Assembly (NCBI GenBank): GCA_050031985.1
Contig: JBNAIG010000011.1
Coordinates: 14,739 to 78,738, forward strand
Direction of reading: 5' to 3'
Origin: SZUA-368 sp028533045
GTDB lineage: Bacteria > Spirochaetota > Spirochaetia > DSM-2461
DNA: 64,000 nt
In this document: in pieces, positions 34,529 to 43,014 of the stretch
Layout: every line of letters begins with the position of its first letter
How positions within the stretch are numbered: the first letter of the stretch is position 1
Translations under genes and position numbers: made by a program
The notes under the pieces: generated by a model
What the model was told of the DNA's origin: nothing
The model's input: only the letters and a program-made list of their open reading frames with translations
The model's database searches: none

Positions 34529-35896
34529 ATGCAGCGGGAAGCGGAGAAGAAATCCTGTGCCGAACTTTTGAAGCAATGTCGAATAGAACGGGATTTGGAA
34601 CGGGAACACATAGAACAGCTTGAAAAACTCTTGAATCACGACCCGGACACGGGCCTTCTGCAAAGGCACATTCTTATGCGACGCCTTAGTAAGCTCCTCG
34701 AAGGGGGCTGTGAAACTTTGGCCTACGGGATTCTCAGGCTGGACCAGAACTATCAGCGAATCCGCCATATTCGGGACAGGATGAAAGTCCTTCTTTATGT
34801 TACCACCGAACGTCTCAAGCCCATAGTGGGGGAAGAGAATCTCTATCAGTCGGACCGTTCCGATGAATTTCTCTTTATTTTGGAGAATGTGAAATCCCGG
34901 GCGGAGGTGGAAAAGAGAATTAATGATATGATTATTAAGGTGGCTGAGCCCCATAATCCCCCCGCTTCTGACCTGACCTTTGGTTGTAATGTGGGGGTGG
35001 CTCTTTATCCGGAACACGCCAGGAATCTTGATGAGCTGGTAATCAACGCAGAGATAGCCCTGGGAATTTACGAAGAGAAAAGCTGGCATGGCTTTATCTA
35101 CTCTCCGGAGATCGGCGAAGCCCATTATGCCAACCAGTCTCTGGAATATAATCTGAGAAAGTGCATCCTTAACAACTTTGAGGGATTTCACGTGGCCTAT
35201 CAGCCCATTGTGAACAGTAAAAAGGAAATAGTGGCCTGCGAAGCTCTTATGCGTTGGGATGCTCCCGGCATTGGCGCCGTATCTCCGGAAAAGTTTATCG
35301 GCCTGGCCGAGAAGAGCGGGCTGATTAACTATGTGGGCAAGTGGATTCTCTACAAGGCCCTGGCCCAGGTTAAAAGATGGCGTACCGAGAGAAAGGCGGA
35401 TATGCAGGTTTCGGTGAATCTATCTCCCGTACAGCTGGAACAGAAGGATTTGGTGGATATGATTTTTACGGCCATGGATGTTCTCAAGGTTCCCGGAGAA
35501 GCGATTCATCTGGAATTGACCGAACGGGCGGTTATGCTGAATCCGGAGGATATTTCTACCAAACTCAAGATGCTCCAGTCCCGGGGGATAGAAATTATGC
35601 TGGACGATTTCGGGACAGGCTACTCCAGTCTGAGCGCTCTGAACAACTTTCCTATCAATACCCTAAAAATCGCCAAGGAATTTGTAGATAATCTTCCCGA
35701 TGACAAGGAAGCTTTGGAAATGATTCGGGTCATTATGAGTATTACCCGTACCTTTAAATTCACCACCCTGGCCGAAGGGATTGAAGATGACAGCCAGTTC
35801 GATCTTCTGGTCAAAGAGGGCTGTCAATTTATCCAGGGATACATCACCAGTCCTCCCGTGGCTGCCGTAGAATTTGAAGAGCGTTTTCTAAAATGA
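34529..35896 (+). CDS. Degenerate GGDEF - EAL protein (predicted c-di-GMP phosphodiesterase)
   Basis: 455 residues from the ATG at 34529, which follows GGAG at five bases (the ORF is open from 34484). A short helix, a GGDEF-like domain (about 35-185) with RSDEF at 110-114 in place of GGDEF, then a full EAL domain: EAL at 238-240, SVNLSP, HLELTE, LDDFGTGYSSL and the Lys-bearing LKIAKEFV. The EAL half looks catalytic, so the protein should hydrolyse c-di-GMP, with the GGDEF half regulatory, perhaps GTP-binding. No membrane segment; divergent from lon and followed by gnd. Confidence 0.88.
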   Translation: MQREAEKKSCAELLKQCRIERDLEREHIEQLEKLLNHDPDTGLLQRHILMRRLSKLLEGGCETLAYGILRLDQNYQRIRHIRDRMKVLLYVTTERLKPIVGEENLYQSDRSDEFLFILENVKSRAEVEKRINDMIIKVAEPHNPPASDLTFGCNVGVALYPEHARNLDELVINAEIALGIYEEKSWHGFIYSPEIGEAHYANQSLEYNLRKCILNNFEGFHVAYQPIVNSKKEIVACEALMRWDAPGIGAVSPEKFIGLAEKSGLINYVGKWILYKALAQVKRWRTERKADMQVSVNLSPVQLEQKDLVDMIFTAMDVLKVPGEAIHLELTERAVMLNPEDISTKLKMLQSRGIEIMLDDFGTGYSSLSALNNFPINTLKIAKEFVDNLPDDKEALEMIRVIMSITRTFKFTTLAEGIEDDSQFDLLVKEGCQFIQGYITSPPVAAVEFEERFLK

Positions 35897-35912
35897 TTCC
35901 CTTCTTGGGAAA

Positions 35913-35932
35913 ATATTAGTATATTCTAATAT
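35913..35932. promoter_or_regulatory. 7-bp inverted repeat upstream of gnd
   Basis: ATATTAG, six bases, CTAATAT, about 25 bp before the gnd start. Could be an operator or part of an AT-rich promoter; no clear -35/-10 pair is seen. Confidence 0.35.
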
Positions 35933-35957
35933 ATACAACACCTCTCGGAGTAGAATA

Positions 35958-37430
35958 ATGAGTGATAAACATGAAATGGGTTTAATCGGTCTGGCCGTTA
36001 TGGGGCAGAACCTGGTAATGAATATGGCCGATCACGGTTTTTCCGTGGCCGTCTATAACAGGACCTATGCGGTGACCGAACAGTTTTTGGCCGGCCCGGC
36101 CGAATCCTTTGATAATATATTCGGTTTTGAGAAGCTGGAAGACTTTGTGGCCAGCCTCAAGCGTCCTCGAAAGATTATGCTTATGGTTAAGGCCGGAGCG
36201 GTGGTAGATAGGGTTATTGAGCAGCTCCTTCCCTTGTTGGAAGAGGGCGACATTATTATAGACGGAGGAAACTCCTACTACGGCGATACGAACCGACGCG
36301 CGGCGGAACTAAAGGAAAAGGGTATCCTTTTTGTCGGCTCCGGTGTTTCCGGCGGTGAAGAAGGGGCCCGGCGAGGTCCTTCCCTTATGCCCGGCGGTAA
36401 CAAAGAGGCCTGGGAGGCGGTTAAGCCGGTCTTTCAGATTATTTCCGCTCAGGCCGGGGACGAACCCTGCTGTGACTGGGTAGGAGAAGACGGGGCGGGC
36501 CACTTTGTTAAAATGGTTCACAACGGTATTGAATACGGCGATATGCAGCTTATCTGCGAGGCTTACCAGCTGATGGGTGAAGGCCTGGGACTTTCCGCCG
36601 ACAAGATGGCCGCCATTTTTGGTGAATGGAACAAGGGCGACCTGGACAGCTATCTTGTGGAAATTACGGCGGACATTCTCTCCTATAAGGAAGAGGGAGG
36701 CCCCCTGGTAGACAAGATCCTCGATACGGCGGGGCAGAAGGGGACCGGTAAATGGACCGGTATTACCGCTCTGGACAAGGGCGTACCCCTTACCCTCATT
36801 GCCGAGGCCGTTTACAGCCGCTGCGTATCCGCCCTCAAGGACGAGCGGGTCCGGGCTTCCAAAGTATATGAAGGCCCCCGTAAGGAGTTGGGCGAAGGGG
36901 GCGAGTTTAACGAGTCCTTTACGGAAGATTTTGTAGCCCAGGTGGGAAAGGCCTTATTGGCCTCCAAAATCATCTCCTATGCCCAGGGTTTTATGCTGAT
37001 GCGTGAAGCGGCCCGTGAATATGGATGGGACTTGAATTACGGCGGGATCGCCCTTATGTGGCGGGGCGGCTGTATTATCAGAAGTACCTTCCTGGGAAAA
37101 ATCCGTGAAGCCTACGACAAGAACGCCAAGCTGGAGAACCTTCTTTTGGACGATTACTTTAGCGATAAGATTTCCGACTGTCAGGACAGCTGGAGAAAGG
37201 TTGTGATGAAGGCCGTGGAGTGGGGAATCCCCGTGCCCGCCATGTCATCGGCCCTGTCCTTCTTTGATAGCTACCGATCGGCCCGGCTGCCTTCCAATCT
37301 GCTTCAGGCTCAGCGGGACTACTTCGGCGCTCACACCTATGAACGAACCGATAAGCCCCGGGGCGAGTTCTTTCATACCAACTGGACCGGTAAGGGCGGG
37401 GATGTCTCCTCCTCTACCTATAACGTTTAA
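35958..37430 (+). CDS. gnd: 6-phosphogluconate dehydrogenase (decarboxylating)
   Basis: 490 residues. Converts 6-phosphogluconate to ribulose-5-phosphate, CO2 and NADPH in the oxidative pentose-phosphate pathway. Rossmann start GLAVMGQNLVMNMADHGF, substrate loop GVSGGEEGARRGPSLMPGG, catalytic Lys in GHFVKMVHNGIEYGDMQLI, and the C-terminal SALSFFDSYRSARLPSNLLQ plus RTDKPRGEFFHTNW are all present. GGAG lies ten bases before the ATG. Single gene, convergent with the PAS kinase. Confidence 0.97.
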   Translation: MSDKHEMGLIGLAVMGQNLVMNMADHGFSVAVYNRTYAVTEQFLAGPAESFDNIFGFEKLEDFVASLKRPRKIMLMVKAGAVVDRVIEQLLPLLEEGDIIIDGGNSYYGDTNRRAAELKEKGILFVGSGVSGGEEGARRGPSLMPGGNKEAWEAVKPVFQIISAQAGDEPCCDWVGEDGAGHFVKMVHNGIEYGDMQLICEAYQLMGEGLGLSADKMAAIFGEWNKGDLDSYLVEITADILSYKEEGGPLVDKILDTAGQKGTGKWTGITALDKGVPLTLIAEAVYSRCVSALKDERVRASKVYEGPRKELGEGGEFNESFTEDFVAQVGKALLASKIISYAQGFMLMREAAREYGWDLNYGGIALMWRGGCIIRSTFLGKIREAYDKNAKLENLLLDDYFSDKISDCQDSWRKVVMKAVEWGIPVPAMSSALSFFDSYRSARLPSNLLQAQRDYFGAHTYERTDKPRGEFFHTNWTGKGGDVSSSTYNV

Positions 37431-37451
37431 TAAGTATTTTCTCCGGGCAGC

Positions 37452-39449
37452 TTAGGCTTTGTTCGTTGCCTGGGGAAAGTAGAGGCGGAATTCGCTTCCC
37501 CTTTCTATTTCACTGCTTACAGTAATATGTCCCCCGTGGTCTTTAACAATTCCAAAGACCACGGAAAGGCCCATTCCCGTTCCCTTACCCACATCTTTGG
37601 TGGTGTAGAAGGGCTCGAAAATCCGGCTTATCGTTTGAGCTGTCATGCCGCAGCCCTCATCGGCAAAGGTCAGGAGGGAGTAGTCTCCCGGGGGAATGGG
37701 GTCGGAAATACCCTCTATTTGTTCTTTGACCTTCTTTGTGCCAAAGGCGACTTCTATCACACCCTTATAGTCCATAGCTGCCGCTGCATTGGTTCCCAGG
37801 TTTATGATTATCTCGTAAATCTTCATGGGGTCCGCTTCCACCAAGGGGGGATTGTTGTCCAGGCTCAGACTGAATTCCACCGTAGCGGGCAGGGTGGCTT
37901 TTAGGAATGTTACCGCTTCTCTTATTTGAGGTGTGAGGTTAACCACCTCTTTTTCCATTTTCTTTTGGCGGGAGAAGGAGAGGATCTGGTTAACCAAAAG
38001 CTTTGCCCGCTCGCCGGCATGTAGTATTTGTTCCAGGTTGTTCAGAGCTTCTTCCGGGAGTTCTTCTATCTGTTGGGATAGTTCGGTATAGCCTATGATG
38101 CCGCAGAGTATATTGTTAAAGTCGTGTGCCACCCCTCCGGCCAGCTTGCCAATGGCTTCCATTTTTTCCGATTGGCGGAGCCGCTCTTCCATACGGGACA
38201 ATTCCGTTTTGTCCTCCATCAGGCAGATGATACGTCCCGAGGGGAGGGGATTGATGTAGCTCTCCAGCACAAGGGAGAGATTATCATCGACATATTCGGC
38301 CAGGGGAAGATATTGGCTTGTGCCTTCCCGGGAAGCTTTTAGCATGGGATTTAAGAGGCCCATTTTTTTTATGTTAGGAAAAATCTCCGTAAGCTTTTTC
38401 CCCTTTAACTCCTCTCCGGGGCGGTTGGCAAGGTTTATTCCTCCCGGGTTAATATCGACAAGGATAAAATCCTCTTCATAGGGGCAGGGTTCGTAAACCA
38501 GAATGGCGTTGCTTATATTGTCGAAGATACTTCGGAAGTGGGCTTCGCTCTCCTTAAGGGCGTCTTCGAATTTTTTCTTTTCCGTGTGATCCGCCAGGAT
38601 ACAGTGGGTCTGGCGGAAGTTGCCCTGTTCATCGTGGCCTATGCGTCCTTCAAAGACAATATAGCGCCGTTCTCCATTTTTATGCATCATGAAGAATTCG
38701 CTGTGTATAGACCCTTGGGCCTTGAAAATCGGGAATCTTTCCCTAAAGGCCTCCACGTATTCCGGGGCCAGAAAGTCACCGAACCAGCGGCCTAAAACCT
38801 CGCGCTTTTCGTAGCCCATGGTATTAACCCAGGCATCATTTACCTCAATGAAATAACCGTCTTCGTCGAGGGACTGATAGCCCAGAGGAGCATTCTGGAA
38901 GAGTCTTTCGAAGCGTTCCTCACTCTCCTTTAGTCCCTTTTCTGTCTGAATGTTCTTAAGGGCGTGGGCAATATCTTCTGCCAGATCGGCAAAGAAACGG
39001 ACTGCCTCTTTGTCCTTCCCCCGCTCATCGGAGATTATTACCGTAAGCCAACCCATGGGGGTGTTGTCGCTGCAGTAAAGGGGGCAGGTAATGCTCCCCG
39101 GTTGGGAATAAAAGGGGCAGTCGTCACAGGTTCCGTAGTTTACCACGGGATTCCGGTTTTCATCTTCAAAGGCTTTCTGGGCGCAGGAGGGGATATTACC
39201 GGCATTCAGGTAGTCGGTCATAGCCTGAAAACCCTGGCCAAATCCCGTATGATAATAGGGTTCGACCGGTGTTTCCTTGTTAAGCAGAATAATCCATCCC
39301 CCCTTAACTCCCTGGGAGTCTTTGAGGTGGCGGCAAACTCCGTCGAGGAGAGCGGTCTGATCTTTTTCGTAGTTTATGAGCCTGTTTATATTCCGGATAG
39401 TCCGAAGAGTATTGGCTAGGTATTCATTATTATCTTTCTGATTGATCAT
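37452..39449 (-). CDS. GAF-PAS-PAS sensor histidine kinase
   Basis: 665 residues, no membrane helix. The N-terminal GAF-like domain (about 25-170) holds a Cys set (C89, C108, C111, C122, C126) in a CxxC and CPLYC arrangement that may bind metal or sense redox. PAS domains span about 174-295 and 300-415, then HisKA with VAHDFNNIL (His442) and HATPase with NLGTNAAAAMD, DEGCGM and GTGMGLSVVFG. It lacks a receiver, unlike the kinase at 8661, so a separate regulator is needed. Its promoter (39460-39487) begins in the DJ-1 3' end and the leader seems to be about 3 nt. Confidence 0.9.
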   Translation of the reverse strand: MINQKDNNEYLANTLRTIRNINRLINYEKDQTALLDGVCRHLKDSQGVKGGWIILLNKETPVEPYYHTGFGQGFQAMTDYLNAGNIPSCAQKAFEDENRNPVVNYGTCDDCPFYSQPGSITCPLYCSDNTPMGWLTVIISDERGKDKEAVRFFADLAEDIAHALKNIQTEKGLKESEERFERLFQNAPLGYQSLDEDGYFIEVNDAWVNTMGYEKREVLGRWFGDFLAPEYVEAFRERFPIFKAQGSIHSEFFMMHKNGERRYIVFEGRIGHDEQGNFRQTHCILADHTEKKKFEDALKESEAHFRSIFDNISNAILVYEPCPYEEDFILVDINPGGINLANRPGEELKGKKLTEIFPNIKKMGLLNPMLKASREGTSQYLPLAEYVDDNLSLVLESYINPLPSGRIICLMEDKTELSRMEERLRQSEKMEAIGKLAGGVAHDFNNILCGIIGYTELSQQIEELPEEALNNLEQILHAGERAKLLVNQILSFSRQKKMEKEVVNLTPQIREAVTFLKATLPATVEFSLSLDNNPPLVEADPMKIYEIIINLGTNAAAAMDYKGVIEVAFGTKKVKEQIEGISDPIPPGDYSLLTFADEGCGMTAQTISRIFEPFYTTKDVGKGTGMGLSVVFGIVKDHGGHITVSSEIERGSEFRLYFPQATNKA

Positions 39450-39459
39450 TATTATAATA

Positions 39460-39487
39460 AGTATAGGGTAAGTGCGGGGAATGTCAA
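39460..39487 (-). promoter_or_regulatory. Promoter of the PAS kinase, near-leaderless
   Basis: Minus strand: TTGACA (39487-39482, the consensus -35), 16 bases, TATACT (39465-39460), then ten A/T-only bases to the ATG at 39449. No Shine-Dalgarno. Confidence 0.65.
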
Positions 39488-40038
39488 AGACATGAGCCCT
39501 GGAGGGTTGCCAGTGCCAGTTCTTTGGCCTTTTCCTTGCTTACCAGGTACTCCACCAGAGCCAGGGAGAATTCCGCCGCCGTACCGGGGCCCCGGCTGGT
39601 AATGAGGTTACTGTCCCGGACAACTCTTGCCTCGGAGAAACGGGCACCGGAGACTTCCTTCTCAAATCCGGGATAACAGGTGAACTCTCGGCCTTCCAGA
39701 ATTCCGGCGCTTCCCAGAACCACTGCGGGAGCCGCGCAGATAGCCCCCACCAGTTCGCTGTCGTTATGAATTCGCTTAATCAGCTTCAAAGCCTCTTCCG
39801 ATTCGGCAATGTTGGCCGCTCCGGGCATCCCCCCGGGAATTACGACTCCGTCCAGGTCGTCGGGCAGTTCGTCCAGAGTCAAATCAGCCTCAATCGTTAT
39901 ATCATGGGAACCGGTGACCGAGGGGCCGTAAACGCCGCAGAGGATCACTTCCACCCCCGCTCGTCTAAGAAAATCGGCGGGAGTAATGGCCTCCACCTCT
40001 TCAAATCCATCGGCCAGCAAAAGGGCTATTTTTTTCAT
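39484..40038 (-). CDS. DJ-1/PfpI-family protein
   Basis: 184 residues. Cytoplasmic class I glutamine amidotransferase-like fold: LLADGFEEVEAITPADFLRRAG, VVIPGGMPGAANI, the nucleophile Cys in VGAICAAPAVV, and LITSRGPGTAAEFSLALVEYL. The length and Cys context match the DJ-1/YajL group, linked to protection against carbonyl or oxidative stress; that role is not shown by sequence. CAAGGAG lies before the ATG. Divergent from the NlpC/P60 gene. Confidence 0.9.
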   Translation of the reverse strand: MKKIALLLADGFEEVEAITPADFLRRAGVEVILCGVYGPSVTGSHDITIEADLTLDELPDDLDGVVIPGGMPGAANIAESEEALKLIKRIHNDSELVGAICAAPAVVLGSAGILEGREFTCYPGFEKEVSGARFSEARVVRDSNLITSRGPGTAAEFSLALVEYLVSKEKAKELALATLQGSCL

Positions 40039-40115
40039 GATCCTCTCCTTGTCACAGTTTTGACTATTCTAGGGCGGGGAGGGGAATAAATCAAGAAAAT
40101 TCCGGTCTTTGCCGT

Positions 40116-40121
40116 TATAAT
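40116..40121 (+). promoter_or_regulatory. -10 box of a leaderless NlpC/P60 mRNA
   Basis: TATAAT ends six bases before the ATG at 40128; the -35 (AAGAAA near 40093) is weak and no Shine-Dalgarno is present. Confidence 0.5.
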
Positions 40122-40127
40122 AGTATT

Positions 40128-40802
40128 ATGAAGAAGAGAATTGTCCTGGGACTATTTTGTTTATTGAGTATTTTCCCTCTTATGGCCGGTCAGGCCGACG
40201 AGATCATCCGTTCCGCCTCTAATCTGGTGGGGACACCCTACCGCTGGGGGGGGATTAGTCCCTCCGGTTTTGACTGTTCCGGTCTGCTTTACTACCTTTA
40301 TCATAGGGTTGTCGCCTCCTTCCCCCGCACCTCCGCCGATCAATCCCGGACGGGAAGTTTCGTGGCCCAGGCCGATTTGGTTCCGGGAGACCTGGTTTTT
40401 TATGCTACCGGTTCTAGCCGTACAACCATTACCCACGTGGCTCTGTATATTGGGAGCAACACCGTTATACAGGCCGTTTCCGAAGGACCCCAAACGGGCG
40501 TTGTCATTACCGATATGGATGAGCGCTATTGGAGAAACCGCTATGTTACATCCCGCCGGGTTTTGGCCAAGACCGATTCCTCCGAGCTTCCCGTGGTGGC
40601 CAAAGAGAAGGTTATAGATAACAAGGGCAATGAGAAAACGGTAGTCTCCATTGGAACCCGTCGTTTTACCCTTATGTCCTGGGAAGAGTGGTTTGCCGCC
40701 GAGCAGGAAGCCTTCGAGGCTAAGCAGGACCGGGAATCGCGGGTTCTTGATGAGGACATGTCCGATTTTGAAAAATGGAAGCAGCAGAATTCTCCGGGCT
40801 AA
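40128..40802 (+). CDS. Secreted NlpC/P60 peptidoglycan hydrolase
   Basis: 224 residues: signal peptide (IVLGLFCLLSIFPLMAGQ, cleaved near 20), then the NlpC/P60 core with SGFDCSGLLYYLY (catalytic Cys), AQADLVPGDLVFY, and THVALYIGSNTVIQA (His). It should cleave within peptide stems in the periplasm, for cell separation or wall turnover. A charged C-terminal extension (about 150-224) is rich in Lys and Glu. The gene lies 3 bp before the HIT gene and shares its mRNA. Confidence 0.9.
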   Translation: MKKRIVLGLFCLLSIFPLMAGQADEIIRSASNLVGTPYRWGGISPSGFDCSGLLYYLYHRVVASFPRTSADQSRTGSFVAQADLVPGDLVFYATGSSRTTITHVALYIGSNTVIQAVSEGPQTGVVITDMDERYWRNRYVTSRRVLAKTDSSELPVVAKEKVIDNKGNEKTVVSIGTRRFTLMSWEEWFAAEQEAFEAKQDRESRVLDEDMSDFEKWKQQNSPG

Positions 40803-40805
40803 GAA

Positions 40806-41249
40806 ATGAATTGTAAGAGTTGTGAATCTAATAGCGGAGCTAAGCGTATTAGTCCGGGAGAGACGATTTATGAAGGGGAGTATTGGCTTGTGGAGCACGC
40901 CTATCCCACTTCTCTCAAGGGTTGGACCGTTATTGTACTAAAGCGTCATTGTGAGAATATGCATGAGTTAAGCGAAGCTGAATTCCTGGAGCTGGGACGC
41001 ATCCAGAAGCGCTTGGTTGCCGCCCTGCGGGAAGTTTTTCATTCGGAGCGGGAGTATATCTTCTGTTTTGCCGAGGCGGAAGGCTTCAAGCATATTCATT
41101 TCCATGTTGTCCCCAAGCACAAAGACTTTAATGATGACTACAAGGGGGCCAAAGTTTTTCACTATCTCAAAGCCCCGCCGGAGGAGATCATCCCGCCCGG
41201 GGAAATCGTTCCCCTTTGTAAAACTCTCAAATCCGCAATGACTCCATAA
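40806..41249 (+). CDS. HIT-family nucleotide hydrolase
   Basis: 147 residues. Small histidine-triad protein with HIHFHVVPKH matching the HxHxHxx active site and an N-terminal Cys pair (NCKSCESN) that may bind Zn. HIT enzymes split or transfer nucleotide phosphoramidates, ADP-ribose or Ap4A-type molecules; which one is unclear here. It follows the NlpC gene by 3 bp and is probably co-transcribed, although the functions differ. Confidence 0.85.
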   Translation: MNCKSCESNSGAKRISPGETIYEGEYWLVEHAYPTSLKGWTVIVLKRHCENMHELSEAEFLELGRIQKRLVAALREVFHSEREYIFCFAEAEGFKHIHFHVVPKHKDFNDDYKGAKVFHYLKAPPEEIIPPGEIVPLCKTLKSAMTP

Positions 41250-41298
41250 AAAAATCTTAAAATCTCCAAAATCCCCTTGGCCATCACCCTCTCTCGCC

Positions 41299-41327
41299 TT
41301 GAAAATCCCCTTTCCCTTCTGTATAAT
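41299..41327 (+). promoter_or_regulatory. glyA: Sigma-70-type promoter of glyA
   Basis: TTGAAA (41299-41304), 17 bases, TATAAT (41322-41327). Expected start near 41334, immediately at the beginning of the riboswitch candidate. Confidence 0.8.
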
Positions 41328-41333
41328 CACTCC

Positions 41334-41420
41334 CAGAAACTGACGCGAGCGCGGCCTGTCCGCCCGGATGGAATCGACCATCGGGAATAATCTCTGTCTA
41401 TCGTGCGTCTGGGTAGACGG
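41334..41420 (+). ncRNA. Probable ZTP (pfl) riboswitch in the glyA leader
   Basis: The RNA has a short closing pair (CAGA / TCTG), CTGACGC near 41340, a hairpin GATGG-AATCGA-CCATC (41367-41382) followed by GGGAATAATC, and CGTGCGTCTGGGTA at 41403. The ZTP class is defined by an ACUGGCG-like segment, a P2 hairpin ending in CCA-CGGGGA, and CGCCUGGG that pairs back with GGCG. Here GACGC (41342-41346) pairs exactly with GCGTC (41405-41409), so both sides differ from the usual GGCG/CGCC yet remain paired. glyA is a known ZTP target. The following hairpin GGTTAAT / ATTAATC (41419-41435) abuts the ribosome site, suggesting translational control. Confidence 0.72.
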
Positions 41421-41446
41421 TTAATTTCATTAATCAGGAGTAAACA

Positions 41447-42949
41447 ATGAGTGTATTTCATGACTACCTTAAGAGTACGGACAATCCCGATCCCGGTTTT
41501 ATCGCCTACCTGGCTTCCCTTACCAAAGTGGCCGAAGTAGCCCCGGAAGTAGCCGCAGCCACCGTAAAGGAACTGGCCGACCAGAGAAGCTACCTTAAGC
41601 TGATTGCCAGCGAGAACTTCTCCTCCCTTTCCAGCCAGCTGGCCATGGGAAACCTCCTTACCGACAAATACGCCGAGGGTTTTCCCTGGCACCGTTTTTA
41701 CGCCGGTTGCGACAACGTAGACTCCATAGAAGACTACGCCGCCAAGAAGGCTTGCGAACTATTCGGTTGTGACCACGCTTTTGTTCAGCCCCACGCCGGT
41801 GCGGACGCCAACCTCATTGCTTACCTGGCTATTCTCAACGCTAAAGTGGAAGTTCCCGCCCTGGAAAAAATCGGCGATATGAACCCCTCCCACCTGAGCC
41901 AGGAAGACTGGAACAAGATTCGGGCCGAACTGGGTAACCAGAAGCTTTTGGGACTGGATTATTACTCCGGTGGTCACCTGACCCACGGTTACCGACATAA
42001 CGTTTCGGCTCAGCTTTTTGACGCCTATACCTACACTGTAGATAAAGAGACCGGCCTCCTTGATTACGACGCCATTGAAGAAATGGCTATGGAACTCAAG
42101 CCGCTCATATTCCTTACCGGATACTCCGCCTACCCCCGAAAGGTGAACTTCAAGAGAATGCGGGAAATCGCCGACAAGTGCGGCGCCGTATTTATGGTAG
42201 ATATGGCTCACTTCGCCGGTCTTGTAGCCGGGGGAATCTTTGAAGGTGATTTTAATCCCTTCCCCCACGCCCAGGTTGTTACCACCACCACCCACAAGAC
42301 CCTTCGCGGTCCCCGAGGCGGTATGGTTCTTTGTGACGAAGAATTTGCCGAAGCCGTAGACAAGGCCTGTCCCATCGCCATGGGCGGTCCCCTTCCTCAC
42401 GTAATGGCAGCCAAGGCTGTCGCCTTTACCGAAGCGGCCCAGCCCGAATTCAAAGACTACGCCAAGAAGATCGTAGAAAACTGCCAGGCCCTGGCCCAGG
42501 CATGTATCGACAAGGGACTGACCGTAGCCACCGGCGGGACCGATAACCACCTCTTCCTCATCGACGTAACTCCTCTGGGCCTTACCGGTCGTCAGGCGGA
42601 AAGCATTGTTCGTGAGTGTGGCATCACCTTGAACAGAAACTCCCTTCCCTTTGATGCCAACGGCCCCTGGTACACCAGCGGTCTGAGACTGGGAACAGCG
42701 GCCCTGACTTCTTTGGGTATGGGCACAGAACAGATGGACGTGATTGCCGATGTTCTGGCTACTGTACTTAAGGCTGCCGAGCCTACTGTGCTCACAAAGG
42801 GTGCTAACGCCGGTAAGAAGAGCAAGGCCAAGTACATCATTGACAGCGCCGTGGTAGAAGAAGCCAAGGGCCGAGTTAAGGCATTGTTGGACCAGTTCGT
42901 TCTCTATCCGGAGATTGATCTGGAAATTCTAGAAAAGGCATTTTGCTAA
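41447..42949 (+). CDS. glyA: Serine hydroxymethyltransferase, long form
   Basis: 500 residues, ~80 longer than E. coli GlyA, with an N-terminal arm (PDPGFIAYLASLTKVAEVAP) and a mid-protein insertion; long forms like this occur in spirochaetes and chlamydiae. Interconverts serine plus tetrahydrofolate with glycine plus 5,10-methylene-THF. PLP lysine in TTTHKTLRGPRGG (about 284), GCDNVDSIE, HPHAGADAN-type QPHAGADANLIAY and the C-terminal LGTAALTSLGM. AGGAG lies six bases before the ATG. A probable ZTP riboswitch and strong promoter precede it; a PRPP synthetase follows. Confidence 0.95.
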   Translation: MSVFHDYLKSTDNPDPGFIAYLASLTKVAEVAPEVAAATVKELADQRSYLKLIASENFSSLSSQLAMGNLLTDKYAEGFPWHRFYAGCDNVDSIEDYAAKKACELFGCDHAFVQPHAGADANLIAYLAILNAKVEVPALEKIGDMNPSHLSQEDWNKIRAELGNQKLLGLDYYSGGHLTHGYRHNVSAQLFDAYTYTVDKETGLLDYDAIEEMAMELKPLIFLTGYSAYPRKVNFKRMREIADKCGAVFMVDMAHFAGLVAGGIFEGDFNPFPHAQVVTTTTHKTLRGPRGGMVLCDEEFAEAVDKACPIAMGGPLPHVMAAKAVAFTEAAQPEFKDYAKKIVENCQALAQACIDKGLTVATGGTDNHLFLIDVTPLGLTGRQAESIVRECGITLNRNSLPFDANGPWYTSGLRLGTAALTSLGMGTEQMDVIADVLATVLKAAEPTVLTKGANAGKKSKAKYIIDSAVVEEAKGRVKALLDQFVLYPEIDLEILEKAFC

Positions 42950-42955
42950 ATCACA

Positions 42956-42990
42956 GGCGGCCCGGCTTTGTTCGGTGCCGCCTTTTTTAT
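42956..42990 (+). terminator. Rho-independent terminator after glyA
   Basis: GGCGGC, 15-base loop, GCCGCC, then six T. Confidence 0.9.
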
Positions 42991-43014
42991 TATCATACCG
43001 GGAGAAAATGATTA

